Shown here: positions 47,063 through 58,301 of the stretch, in pieces | Layout: every line of letters begins with the position of its first letter | How positions within the stretch are numbered: the first letter of the stretch is position 1 | Origin: Ischnura elegans | Lineage: Eukaryota > Arthropoda > Insecta > Odonata > Coenagrionidae | Direction: 5' to 3' | Length of the DNA stretch: 64,000 nucleotides | NCBI RefSeq assembly: GCF_921293095.1 | Contig: NC_060248.1 | Coordinates: 13,968,744-14,032,743, forward strand | The notes under the pieces: model-generated | Database searches by the model: none | Told to the model about the DNA's origin: nothing | The model's input: the letters and a program-made list of their open reading frames with translations, nothing else | Program-made: the position numbers and the translations under genes

Positions 47063-47095
47063 CTGATGATGTCGCGACGCGAAAAAACCGGTCGT
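47063..47095 (+). other. Hammerhead-like CTGATGA...ACCGGTCG motif
   Basis: CTGATGATGTCGCGACGCG is followed by GAAAAAACCGGTCG. It shares the CTGATGATG and ACCGGTCG strings with the minus-strand motif at 33637-33671. GTCGCGAC between the core strings can pair only imperfectly as stem II. Confidence 0.35.
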
Positions 47096-47253
47096 GTGAA
47101 ATTTAACATTAATAGATTTATTTTATATTACATACTTAATTTGCCCAGAAAATATCAAGACGATAGCGTACGTTTTTGTCAAATCCTCCGTTACCAAAAC
47201 AGACGGATATAGGGGGAGCGAAGCGTTCTCTTAAAGCGAGATGATAGGACGAG

Positions 47254-48219
47254 GTGTATATGGTGAGGAAGGCTGAGTGGCACTCTAAAATTAAAACTGC
47301 AAGGTCAAGGGAGATTGCTTCGAATCAAGGGGTAGGCGATCACTTGCTCCACCAGGCGCGTGGGGCTGGGGAAGTGGAGAAGCAAGGTGATGAACTTGAG
47401 ATGGTAGATTTGGACTATTCTGATAGTAAGGGTAAAAAAGAGGTAGATCTGGGATTAAGGAGGAGTATTCCAATCAGGAGGAGGCGAGAAAGTTTAATAG
47501 AAAAGGCTACTTTGGCAACTACAATGAACTGTAAAGAGGTCTTCTCTGAGGAGAATGGTGATAAAGAAAAATTGTATTCAGAGAATACAGCTTCATGCCT
47601 TGAATATTATCCTATTCATGAGTCATTTTGTGTATTGAATGCAATGTCTCTTTGCTATAGTGCCCCTGAGTCTTTTGATGAGCTAGAGGAGAGATAGGAT
47701 AAAGGGAAAAGGATCAAAGCTGTGGATGATGAAATTCAGTCATTGCAAGAAAATCACACATGGGAACTTGTTAAATTACCTGAGGGAAGGAAATTAATAA
47801 AAAATAAGTGGGGTTTTGCCATCAAGGAAGATAGTGAGGGAAACATTGAGCGATACAAGGCAAGACTTGTTGTTAAGGGATGTTCACAAAGGAAAGGTTT
47901 AGATTATTCCGAGACATATGCTCCTGTAGCAAAATTATCAACTCTGAGGATCGTCTTGTCTGTATCTAATTATAAGCAATATTTTGTGAATCAACTTGAC
48001 GTTAAGAATGCTTTTCTGCATGGAGTGCTGAAGGAAGATATTTATATGTCTCCGCCACAGGGAGTAAAGATTGAAGAAGGCTTGGTGTGCAAATTGAAGA
48101 AGACATTATATGGTTTAAAGCAAGCCTCTAAAGAATGGAATGCTAAATTTGATGGTTTTGTAAAAACACTTGGTTTTGTTCAGTGTCAATCTGACAGATG
48201 TTTTTATGTGAGAATCGAG
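47254..48219 (+). pseudogene. Ty1/copia-type reverse transcriptase, truncated
   Basis: One frame runs through PESFDELEER, a TAG stop (47695-47697) and then the copia reverse transcriptase: NHTWELVKLPEGRKLIKNKW, RYKARLVVKG, DYSETYAPVAKLSTLRIVLS, QLDVKNAFLHG (first catalytic aspartate), EDIYMSPPQG and TLYGLKQASKEWN. Similarity ends at RCFYVR, just before the expected YVDD catalytic motif, and RNase H is missing. Upstream, about 145 codons (47254-47694) are open and may be the linker after integrase, but no gag, protease, integrase core or LTR is found. The element is dead: one stop and a truncated right end. Apart from the stop the frame is intact, so it is not very old. Confidence 0.9.
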
Positions 48220-49426
48220 TGCAATGTTACCGTGTTAGGGGGAGGGTCTCTCTGGTAGAAGGGGTAATAGGCAATAAATAGACTGAGAGTACCTCCTCCT
48301 TGAAGTATGTACTGCTCTAAGGCACTAAAAATATTTTTTTCATTAACAGTGGCAATTGGCCTAAACAAATAGACAGTAATATTATTACGCATATTTAAAT
48401 TGCCACCTTTTAAAAATATTTTCCCCATGATTGGTCTTATGCTTACGTTTAGCCGTTGACTTTTAACACGCCGTTATTGACCTGTTCGATTTGACACTCA
48501 AAAAACTTAAAATTTTAAATTGGTCGAAGTAATTTATGACAGAAAGATTAGGTTTGTTCGGTGAAGTAGATGAGTGGTAGTCATCTCATTGGTTCTCTTG
48601 TGTACATGTTAAATTTTAAGCATTTTTTGCGACACCAACATAAATATTCGACTTCCTTCTCTTTCCAACTTTCTCACGGAAAAATAAGCTTGCTAGAGGC
48701 TACTGAGTCCGTATGCCAAAAGTGTGCCTCACGCTTATAAAAAGATCTTTTTTATGGGACCTAATTTATATTATAAATAACCACACATAGTTAAAGAGGA
48801 GACATTTTATACAATTCTTCTTAGAATAGCTAAACAATGGTTGATGTCTTACATAAATATGAAATATGTGCTTCATTTTGATTATTTTTCTTTTACTTTT
48901 ATTGTGAGTGATAAATTATACGCAAAAGGAAGATTTTTTCTATTTAAATACTGTTAAATATATTAAAATATCCTTACATATTTTCAGCAATGCATGAAAA
49001 AAGCTGTTAGTACCGTAAAAATTGGTCTTTTACCTTAGGGGCCTTTACCTTCCTTTCGCATATAATTACCTTCCAAAAATATCAACAAATATTGTACAAA
49101 TCAATTTTTTTTTATTTTTAAGAGTAAATTATTATAACTAGGGAAGGGAACGCTTAAAAATTATTAAAGGAGCAGAGGAATAATGGGCCTGTTCCCTAGG
49201 AGAAAAAATCAGAATTTCGCAAAATAATTAGGTAGATGGAGGGGAGAGGTGAGACGTTTGAGGTAAAAAGTTAGAAAAGTTAAGACGAAAACAATTCTTC
49301 AACATTCAGCCTCCGTATCCTAAGTTAAAAGCAAAGAAACTCGATTTGCCTCCCACTTTTCATAAGTGGGTACCGTCCGGTTCGTTAAATCGTTCAGGGA
49401 AAACAGCTCACTGAGGGAGGGGATCA
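48220..49426. other. No gene recognised
   Basis: AT-rich DNA after the copia breakpoint; no LTR or other retroelement part is recognisable. Confidence 0.45.
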
Positions 49427-49434
49427 CTCACAAG

Positions 49435-51720
49435 TAGGGATGTGCAAGAACTTGAAAAGTCGAGTCGAGTAGCTGGTACTTAACACGAGCGTTTCGAGTA
49501 GCATTACGAATGTGGAGTCACGCAGTTACGGTTACAGAGCTTTCGAGGATAGTAGGTCCAGCAATCTGCCGACAGGAAGCGCTATCATGAAACTCATGTA
49601 ATAATACAGCTTTTAAAGCCAATAAGTCATTATAATGCCTTGTCCTGCTAGTTTCAGCTTGCGGTATACATTATAGTTGTCGACGTAGGCGCCGAATACC
49701 TTTACGCCAGCCGCGGCGGCCGATCGTCTTCCGCCCCGGCGCACACCGGTCCGAAATCGGAGAAAGCTGGAATAAAGTCCAAAATGACCTTTTTGGGGAT
49801 AGAGACTTGAAAATTAGCGTAAATACTCATAAATTATTGCCAGATTTACATGCCATTTTACACAAATACGACCCTTTAGTGATGATGCAGTGGTCCAAAC
49901 ATTACCAACTTTTCAAAACCACGCGCGATCTCGTTTTTGCTCGAAAATCTTTGAATTTATCCAGGTGGTGTTGCGTTGGTATGATTTTTATGGAATAAAA
50001 AACGCATTATTACTTTGATCTGGTGCTTTGCCTATACTTTCAATGACTTTTAAAGATTTTGGCTCTCATCTGTCTGGTTTTACAACGCAAAATGGCCGAC
50101 CCGTTTTTCACGTGAAATTTGACATAAAGTAGACATTATCTTTCGTTTACGAAAAATATAACTCGGAAAATTTGAACCACACTATAAAATAGAGATTTAT
50201 AAAGAGTACTAAGGAGAAATCTTGGAAAAAAACGTTTGCGACGAAGGAAATGAGAGCGATTTTTCAATCGCGCGTCAAGGCTAAGCTACACGCCGAGACT
50301 CGATTTTTCAAGTTTTTAAAAACTTTATTCTTGAAAATCGTCATTTAAAGCACCGAATATCGTCTCCATTGGCCTAAAACACTAAACTGAGGATGTTAAA
50401 AAGGATTATGTGTAGATTGACTCTACCATTTAACGCATTACTCGAGTGAAAATACTAAGGATTGGATAATTTTCGGAACCATCTCACGCATAAGAAATAC
50501 GGCTCGGGTATTGACGTAGAGTGAAGAGATTAAGTCGGCATGCTTAAGAGAGAGAAAAATGAACTGTTTCCGCGAAAGACCACAACCGATACCATTTTTC
50601 TCTTTCCACATTCGCCGAGGTGAGTCGCGCGGAAAGGGGAGTTTTCACATCACAAGACATCTTTTAGCCTTTTTTATTACTGCGTCCGTCCGATGTGATA
50701 TTCAAATGTGGCGTTTAGTTTCTTTCTCGAACTTAAAAAAACAACAGTTTTTCAGGTTATTAAACGACGTGAGAAGTATAGAATTTTTTTGGCTCTACAA
50801 AACTAAAGCTAAGTGCTATAGTTCGTTCGCTTCCTCCACTTGAATTCCATGAAGATTCAAGATCCATAAAAATCGTTGATAAAATTTTTGGTAAAAATTA
50901 CGAAGGTTCCGAAATCTTGCAATTTTGCAGGGAAAGTACTTGCCCAGCCACACAAGTGTGTAGCAGAAGGCAATTTTTGGCCGTCGGTAATACTGTAACA
51001 TGGAGACGTCAAAACCTTCTGGCTGTGCATAATAATTGGTTTTCATGCTTTAGAATTTGAAAGGACCAAATAAAACATGATTCATACACGTAGTATGTAA
51101 TCTTTGATATAGCTGTGGAAATGACTATACTCAGGCTCTCCCTTTTAGTTTGGATACATCTTCTTCTTCCTCATCCTAACGCTCGTCCCGCGCTAATGGA
51201 GTTCCCGTCGCTACCCACCACATGCCCATACCACCGCCGTCGAGCCTCCCACATCTTGTCCGTGATTGGTGCAACTCCCATTCTTTTCCGGATGACTTCA
51301 TTCATGACGTGATCATGGTGAGAGATGCCTAGGATCCATCGCAGCATCCTCATTTCCATGGCATGTATGGCCTGTTCTTGTTTTGCTGTGGCTGGCCAAC
51401 ATTCATAGTTTGGATACATATATGACTTAAATGGTCGAAATATTACTTGGGGTTAATTAATTACAATTGTGCCTTAGGAACTATTGAAGACATTAATTTT
51501 CACTCATTTCCTACTTTTGACAATAACCATCAACGATCCTCATCGTATTTTCCTTCTTACATTAGGCTAGCCATCCATCATAGAAAAGTCGATTAGAATG
51601 TGTTGTAGTATGCATTGCTGTATTGCCTGGGTCAGAAATTATCATACTCGACTCGATTCGATACCCGCGAGTAATTTTCAAGTCGACTCAAGATCAAAAA
51701 GTGCTACTCGCACATGCCTA
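49435..51720. mobile_element. Large non-autonomous hAT-like element
   Basis: The 2286-bp segment begins TAGGGATGTGCAAG and ends CTCGCACATGCCTA, 14-bp inverted repeats with two mismatches. It is flanked by a perfect 8-bp duplication, CTCACAAG (49427-49434 and 51721-51728). Subterminal AGTCGAGTCGAG-type strings occur near both ends (about 49460 and 51650). I find no transposase; open frames are at most 94 codons and unrecognisable. The interior holds a GC-rich patch (49690-49760), long AT-rich stretches and a LINE fragment at 51171-51419. Confidence 0.85.
51171..51419 (-). pseudogene. RTE-like LINE reverse transcriptase C-terminal fragment
   Basis: The minus strand gives [60 protein letters not shown] then GHVVG. 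This is the standard segment after the thumb in RTE-type endonuclease/reverse transcriptase proteins (CW...M.MLRW..G....D...N..IR...GV.PI..K..E.RLRW.GHV). It has no internal stop over about 80 codons but lacks the catalytic core. It lies within the 2.29-kb hAT-like element. Confidence 0.85.
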
Positions 51721-51941
51721 CTCACAAGAATGCAAACAACGAAACACCACGCGATACCAACAATGCGCGATCTCGAGGAGTAACGGAGAAGCGGTAACCC
51801 CCAACATAATCATATGGTGACGTCATCAACTTACCTGCGAAAGGGTTGAGGCCTTCGATTTTTATCTACGATTAGGAAGAGGCGTTTGCATTGGATCAAA
51901 AAACGTAATTATACGCGTCACTTTCAGACCTCTATCACATG

Positions 51942-52192
51942 CTCACTCACTCCGTGATTCAACCGTGGTGGTGATGGTTGGTTTGGTTGAGTGAATGTAG
52001 AGCTCACCTAGGACTAGGTCACGTACTTGTGAATTTCACACATTCAGGGAGGAGGGGGGCATTTTTCCCCCGGGTCCCCTCGCATTCTAAGGATTTTCGT
52101 TTGAGTGTGTCCGAAGACTTCACCAGGGATTTAAACCAGGGACCCCTCGTTATGCGGCCAAATACTCTATCCACTAGTCTAACAAGCTCCCC
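51942..52192 (-). mobile_element. tRNA-derived SINE, second copy
   Basis: On the minus strand the head reads GCTTGTTAGACTAGTGGATA and, 35 bases later, GGTTTAAATCCCTGG, like A and B boxes. The body (ACCTAGTCCTAGGTGAGCTC) and tail ending GAGTGAGTGA match 27288-27039. Not a functional tRNA. Confidence 0.7.
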
Positions 52193-53009
52193 CTTTCACA
52201 TGCAAAAATAAAAAAAAATTAGTTGGCCAACCCATTGCATGTTTGATGATTGCAGAAAGAGAAAATAGTGGAGGCTCATTCATTCATCAGTAAGCAATAA
52301 TGCGAATTTGAGCTCAATTGTTCCTTCGGTAAACACATTTTGAGTGCCAAAAACTGATTATATGCATAAAAACACCAAGTCCTACACTACTCTCAAGGTG
52401 ACTGCACAATAGAGGTCGAAATTTACCCATTTAAATGCACAGTTGGCGATAGCACATGTAGTGAGCGACCGTGTCTATTCCAAACGGCATAAGAGAGACA
52501 GAACGGAAAATTTAAATTTAAACTAAAATTTTTAGAATAAGCAAATTTACTATATTTCACGGTGATGGACTATCATGATAAAGAACGTCAAAGCGAGGGA
52601 TGATAAACTTCAAAAAATCCTTATCCATATTTACCACACCGACGAAGGAACCTGGTTAGCATTTTGGTCTGCATTTGGTGGCTCGCCTTGCGCCGTTGAG
52701 GAAATGCAATAAACAAGAGCGTTCATCTACTTCTTTGCGTGAGGCCAAAATTGAAATGGCAAACATGCGGTCAAAATTCACATGAATTGTAAGCCATGAG
52801 AAAAAATTATCGCCATGCGCGGCTTCAGTGCTGCGTGAGTTTATGTGTGTTAGCTAGTTAGGCTATTCCGGTTGAGAAGCTGGGGTTTATTCCGAGCGTT
52901 GAAACTCTCCCTGTCCTACACATCAACACAGTGATTCATTTCTGCAAAGTGGACGAGCGTTGTGAGATTTTATACGGTCATTTGAGTTTTTGATTTCATA
53001 ATGCACCCT
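52193..53009. other. No gene recognised
   Basis: Contains a third copy of the low-copy repeat near 52745 (AATTGAAATGGCAAAC). Otherwise unremarkable. Confidence 0.4.
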
Positions 53010-53890
53010 TGACGCTGAAGAGACGGTAAGGGAAGCGTGGAATGAGTTAGAAGCTGGAATAAAAGTGGGAGGAATGATGTTCAAATCAGTGAGATTCGCG
53101 GATGATCAGGCGTTGATTAGCCAGTCAGCGAGGGGGCTTCAGGCTCTTGTGGATGCGTTATACGAGCGTTGCGAGGAGTATGGGATGAGGATTAATCACA
53201 AGAAAACTAGGGTTATGTGGTTTTGTAAAGCATCACGAGCGAGGAATGTGAGACTCAAGATAAAGGTGGGTGGTGAAAAACTTGAGGAGGTTGAGCAGTT
53301 CAACTATTTAGGATGTATGTTAGAGGAAAACGGATACAGTAGCAAGGACATTAGGAAGAGAATTGCATTAGTGAAGGAGGCGTTCATGTACAGGAAGGAG
53401 CTTCTGAGAGGATCGTTATGTAAGAGTTAAAAGAAAAGGTTAGTGAAGAGTTTGATCTGGAGTGTAGCGCTCTACGGTGCGGAAACGTGGACATTGAGGA
53501 AAGAAGACGAGAGAAGATTGGAGGCATTCGATATGTGGGTATGGAGAAGAATGGAAAAGGTGAAATAGTCGGAGAGGAAAAGGAACGACGAAGTGCTGGA
53601 TATGGTTGGCGAGGAGAGGCAGCTTTTAGATGAGATACGGAGGAGACAGAAGGTATGGATGGAGCGAGTACTTAGAGGGGAGGGGATGTTGAAAATCGTG
53701 TTAGAGGGTAGAATGTTTGGGAAACGAGGGAGGGAAAGGAAAAGAGTAGGATTTTTAGATACATTGAAAGGGAGTAGACCTTACAGTGAATTGAAGAAGG
53801 TAGCGCTGGAAGGAAAGGCTCCCAGATCACTTCTTTAGTACTCCATGGAAACCTACCTTAATAGGTAGAATATTGTAATAATAATAATTG
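53010..53890 (+). pseudogene. LINE reverse transcriptase, C-terminal half, two stops
   Basis: A single frame gives EAWNELEAGIKVGGMMFKSV, then RFADDQALISQSARGLQALV with the catalytic FADD motif, RINHKKTRVMWF and FNYLGCMLEENGYSSKDIRK, which form the palm and thumb of a non-LTR reverse transcriptase. After a TAA stop (53428-53430) the frame continues with SLIWSVALYGAETWTLRKED and RRLEAFDMWVWRRM, a TAG near 53566, and a C-terminal arginine-rich part. The endonuclease and the N-terminal half of the reverse transcriptase are missing, as in a 5'-truncated insertion. There is no frameshift, so decay is mild. The element ends in an AATAATAATAAT tail (about 53873). Clade not assigned; the ETW.LRK segment suggests an RTE- or CR1-like group. 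Confidence 0.85.
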
Positions 53891-54574
53891 TACCCTTGAC
53901 ATTGTATACCTAGAACCGCAGAAAAATTGGGTGCAATGAGTATGATTAATTTCACTTTGTTTAACACTGATTAATGCCAGGATTTTATATAAAAAATACG
54001 TTTTTTGGTGCTTTTCGCAAAAGCAATACCGAGCGGATAAACACGGAGCAGACGCGTTGTAAAACAAACTGCGAATGTCCTTTCAGTAGTATCGTTTACG
54101 GTAGTAAAAGAGCTTGGAATATCTCCAGCACTGTAGCTTCACCCTTATCCTTTTGCGATCGCTCGAATATTTACTCATTACATTGCGACATCGGCACTCG
54201 AAGCAGAAATTGGCAAGTTCCCTCACGTCCATACCGTACCTATGAATATTACTCAAGCGTGCTCTGCTAATTAAGTCTCCATTGCATCCTCCAACAACAC
54301 CTATTGATAAACAAGCTCGAAATAGGTGCTTACGTTTGTCTTTCGTTGCCATCCTGTTTTCAGTTCATTAAACTGAGTAACGCATTAAAATAAAAAAATG
54401 CACAGATGCATTGATCGAAATTACTTGAAGTGCCAAATAAGCGTCATTGATCTGAAGGTGGGATCAAGTTACGCGTCCAGACGCTGCAATTAGCGGCAAA
54501 TCTCCTCCAAATACGCGACCAACCAGAGGTCTCCTCATTCATTCAATCTGGGTTAATCATTGTTGGACTTGCTA
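53891..54574. other. No gene recognised
   Basis: Overlapping frames of 98 and 89 codons on opposite strands (53974-54352) show no recognisable domain. Confidence 0.45.
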
Positions 54575-55558
54575 AAGCCTGAATCACACGATCATTTTTT
54601 TTCGTCGCGAAAGTAATCACTATCGAGATCACTTTTCCCGTCGCGAAAAGCGATCGATCTAGGGATCATTTTTCTGAATCACACGGTCACTCCCGCCGTC
54701 GCGTTTCGCATCATTTCCGATATCACAGTTCGTTGTCATAGGACCAAATCACGAAAATATATAGCGTGTTTGTTTATCTATATCGTTCTCACAATGGGGA
54801 ACACACATAATTTTTTAAAAGTACTATAATATGAAGGTCCCTACCTCAAATGTACTCGCCGAAAATCTGGCGGAATGAAATAATGTTTTTTAGCTGAGTT
54901 ATGAGTCTTTAAAAATTAATCCTCATCAGCTGCTTGAAAACACGACGTCATCGGAGTGTGACGTCACGGTACGGTATCCACTGATGACAGACTGAGGAAG
55001 TGGATAGAAAATCGGTCTATGCTGGGGCTGAAATGCAAATTTGGCGAAAATAATTGCTATTTTTACTTCGATATCTTGCATTAAAGGCTCTACCGCTCTA
55101 CTCTCTTAACGAAGTTAATGGTGTACCGTGCGATGACGTCAGAAGGCGTTTCAGGTCACGTGACTTCAAGCGATATTCGAGCACTTTTAATTATCATTTA
55201 ATGACGCTTGTGGAATACTAGAAGTGTTTTGGCGTATTTATTTGGACTCGTGAGAAAATTGTCTATTCAGTGAGACTTACCAGCATGATGAACACATTTC
55301 ATGCATGTTCCCCATTGTCAAACGCTGCGCTCCAATCACATCATATGCGTCATGCGTTCCGATTGGCTGATATGGGATTTTAGGGACGGTTTTAGCGACG
55401 GAAAAAGCGACCGGACGAGTGATGAAAAATAGCGATGGGAATCTTCATCGCGATAGCGAGAAACAATTGCCGGCGACGATCATTTTGAGAGTGATTACTC
55501 TAGTGATCGCGATAGTGATCACTTTCGCGACGAAAAAAATTATCGTGTGATTGAGGCT
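54575..55558. mobile_element. 984-bp element with long terminal inverted repeats
   Basis: The left end reads AAGCCTGAATCACACGATC followed by TTTCGTCGCGAAAGTAATCA, and the right end is its reverse complement with few differences over about 58 bases. TA dinucleotides flank both ends (54573-54574, 55559-55560), compatible with a TA target duplication. Subterminal regions are rich in CGATCACTATCG-type palindromes. The interior shares GATTGGCT and GCGACGGAAAAAG strings with the small copy at 42914-43345. No transposase is encoded. Confidence 0.8.
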
Positions 55559-55560
55559 TA

Positions 55561-55814
55561 AGAAGCGCAGGGCCATGGCTGCGCGAACCAAAACATGGAC
55601 ACTTCATTCCTTCTGCTCGCCATCCGCTATGTCATCTCACAAAAAGGACTATTTTCGTTATCCTACTCGCCGAACAACTAGCTACCAGAAATCATTTCTA
55701 GTAACGGCATCTAAATTTTGGAATTGTCTGCCTGAGGATCTAAAACAGAAGGGCTCCAACCATGCATTTAAATATAAATTATACATGGCTTTACTCAATG
55801 GAGAGCGAAAATAA
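55561..55814 (+). pseudogene. LINE C-terminal tail fragment
   Basis: The frame ends YPTRRTTSYQKSFLVTASKF, WNCLPEDLKQKGSNHAFKYK and then LYMALLN before the stop. R...S...SF...A...WN.LP.D.K....FK..L is the usual C-terminus of jockey/CR1-type LINE proteins. It starts directly beside the inverted-repeat element, so that element may have inserted into this LINE. Confidence 0.7.
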
Positions 55815-56060
55815 ACTCCTACATAAAAGACAGCCAACATATTCCGTATGTTGTCAAATTTCAATCCTTGTTTACGTGTCATTCATTCCTTTAATATTTG
55901 TGTATCAAACAACTTTATTGTTATTACTTGCTGTATTCATGAACTTTGTGCTTTTGATGAGCCAACTATTGTAAATTGTGTTCTGCTCCAAGAGTATACT
56001 CAGAGCATGAATAAATATATATTATACTCTATTCTGCTCTCCCACTAATTGTTGGGAGTT
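55815..56060. other. Probable 3' end of the LINE fragment
   Basis: AT-rich sequence after the LINE stop. TATATATTATACTC near 56017 may mark its end. Nothing else is seen. Confidence 0.35.
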
Positions 56061-56061
56061 A

Positions 56062-56135
56062 TTTACCTTGACAGAGATTCGAACCCGAATCTCCCGATTG
56101 CCGGTCAAGCATGCTACCAGTTATACCATCAAATC
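56062..56135 (-). mobile_element. tRNA-derived SINE head
   Basis: The minus strand reads TGGTATAACTGGTAGCATGC, then CTTGACCGGCAATCGGGAGA and GGGTTCGAATCTC, matching A and B boxes at normal spacing. The T-arm and acceptor stems do not pair, so I call it a SINE or tRNA pseudogene. Confidence 0.6.
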
Positions 56136-57857
56136 CATATTCTTCAAAGGCGTATCTCATGCTGGGAGTAACGAGCAAGATGTTTACATCTCGAGTAATT
56201 ATATTGTACTACAGGTGATAGAGGTTTTTGGCCACTATGTACTGTTTCATTCACAACCTTGATGTATGGACCACGAATGTTACAATAGAGGATATCAAAA
56301 TCTAAATGTGTCGTCGCTCAACGCGCATTTAAATGGGTTTACAGAAGCCGCCACTCGCGTCGCTGACGGACAAATTGATCCGATTTTCATGGGGAAATAA
56401 GGTATAATTAGGGGGTTTCAAATGAAATTTACATTCATGATGATTTTATTTATGAAACTCATAACTTTTCAATGCTATTACTCGCAATTACAAACATTAT
56501 ACTGCAAAAAAATGGAAAAACGTGGATGGAATTGCACTCATCACCGCGATGCGGACATTTTTGAAAGCGGATTAACTTACAACTAATGTTGCAACAGAAA
56601 TCAAACTTCTGTGGGATGAATTTGGGCCTCCTCCTTGCATTCCCCTTGGTATTGTCACAAAATCAGCGATGAAAACTAAGAACAGATGTCTTTCAGAGCG
56701 ACACGGTCAACATCATTGCAAGCCGCTTGGAGGGGAGAAAAACCCCACACATTCGCTTTTCAGCAACGGACGTTTTCCAAAGCACTGCATGAAACAAGTG
56801 GCTTTGTGCGCTGTCTCGTGCGTAGGCAAAATTTTCAGCCCCACCAAATTACTTGCGCTTTCATTGTTTTTAGTTTAAGTTTTTTTGTAGCTGGATGTCA
56901 GATGGTGGTAGGGAGCAATCCGAGGCAGAGTCCTCTAGATTGCTCTCTCAACACTACTCTCTCATCATGTCGAGTCGTCGCATAGGCTTCCACTATGGGA
57001 ATGACGACGCCCGCCATTGTTAGTCCTAGCAGCCCATTTACCCATAAGGAGATGTGGGCAGATTTCTTCGTTTGTTTGGTATGCAAAGAATGTTGGTAAT
57101 TTTCGGATAGTTGATACTAATTCCCGAAACCTTCGGTAACATAAATACAAATTTTCTAGGCATGACAACAATGGAAACGGTGAAAATAAAGATAAAACCA
57201 CGGCAAAGACTAAACGTATTACGACCTGATAGAACCCTTCTTTTAATGGGTTGACAGTCAATTGCGCTTAATAATCACTGAAAATACTATTGTATATTGA
57301 CAATCATGGACCATCAAAACAGCCTAACACAAGAGCAACTAGTGACTCTGTTTAATTACTCTAGAAGTATTTTGAAAACCATTTTTCAATGTAAAGTAGC
57401 AAGGCTGATGCTATAGAAGTAATGAAAAATGGCATAACTGAAAAATTGCAAGAATATAAACAAAGGCAATGTGAAAGAAAAGAACTTCTAATGTATAGTT
57501 CAATCTTACATTCAAACAAACACGTCAATTTGAGAAGCTACCTCATTTGATAGATGATAAGCATTAACAAAGACTGCGTGCCTATTTTTCAACAACTGTG
57601 CTGATTTCTCAAAAAATTATAGATGAATGATAATGCTAACAATTACTTCATTTAAAAATATACATATACAGTCATATCTCAGCAAAATACCAAGCGCAGG
57701 TGACACGTATGGAAGATGAGAAATGACTTACACTACCTAAAGACGCTATCATGAGTCATAATAGAAAAAGACAAACTACAAGAGATTTTAGGAGTCCATA
57801 ACTCAGGGTAATAGTTATTATATGGCAATATAGAGGACTCTGAATCCGCGTGCTGGT
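56136..57857. other. No gene recognised
   Basis: Short overlapping open frames (up to 99 codons) at 56669-57261 on both strands, without recognisable domains. Confidence 0.45.
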
Positions 57858-58015
57858 GGTATTACCACTCTCTTAAAGTAAGGTCTTATGCCTGACACCG
57901 GTAGAAGACAATTTTTTTTAATACTTAACTCGCGAAGGAGCTGATTCATTCCACATTGGCTCAAAATTCCACCATTTTATATAGCATACGATGAAGAAAG
58001 AAAGAGTAGGAGTAG
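57858..58015. repeat. Dispersed repeat, copy 1 of 2
   Basis: Matches 59615-59770 through (A/T)CCCAC(C/T)CTCTTA-like start, GTAAGGTCTT, GGAGCTGATT, CATTGGCTCAAAAT and TAGCATACGAT. Both are in the same orientation, 1.76 kb apart, flanking family G copy F. Non-coding. Confidence 0.65.
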
Positions 58016-58301
58016 ATAAACCCCATTCAATACTATGCATAGATTACTGAAAACCAAATTAATAATGTAATTTAAACGTGAGGGAATGACGAGAGGCTGG
58101 ATATATTAGCAAAATGTCTCATTTAACCCAGATAAATCTAAATGAAAAACCCCTGATAAAAATGTTCTTATCAAGGTTCAAGCATTCTCATGACTCTTCT
58201 GCACGTCGCTACATCGGTGAGTCCTGGTTCTTATTAAAACCACGTAAGCATTCATAAAATGAATTTGACCTATAGCTATTGTATCCCGTTACGTCCGAAA
58301 A

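Noticed and set aside
53065-53838. Active LINE or domesticated reverse transcriptase gene
   Set aside because: Two in-frame stops, no endonuclease and no N-terminal reverse transcriptase motifs.
56062-56135. Functional tRNA gene on the minus strand
   Set aside because: A and B boxes are good but the T-arm and acceptor stems do not pair.
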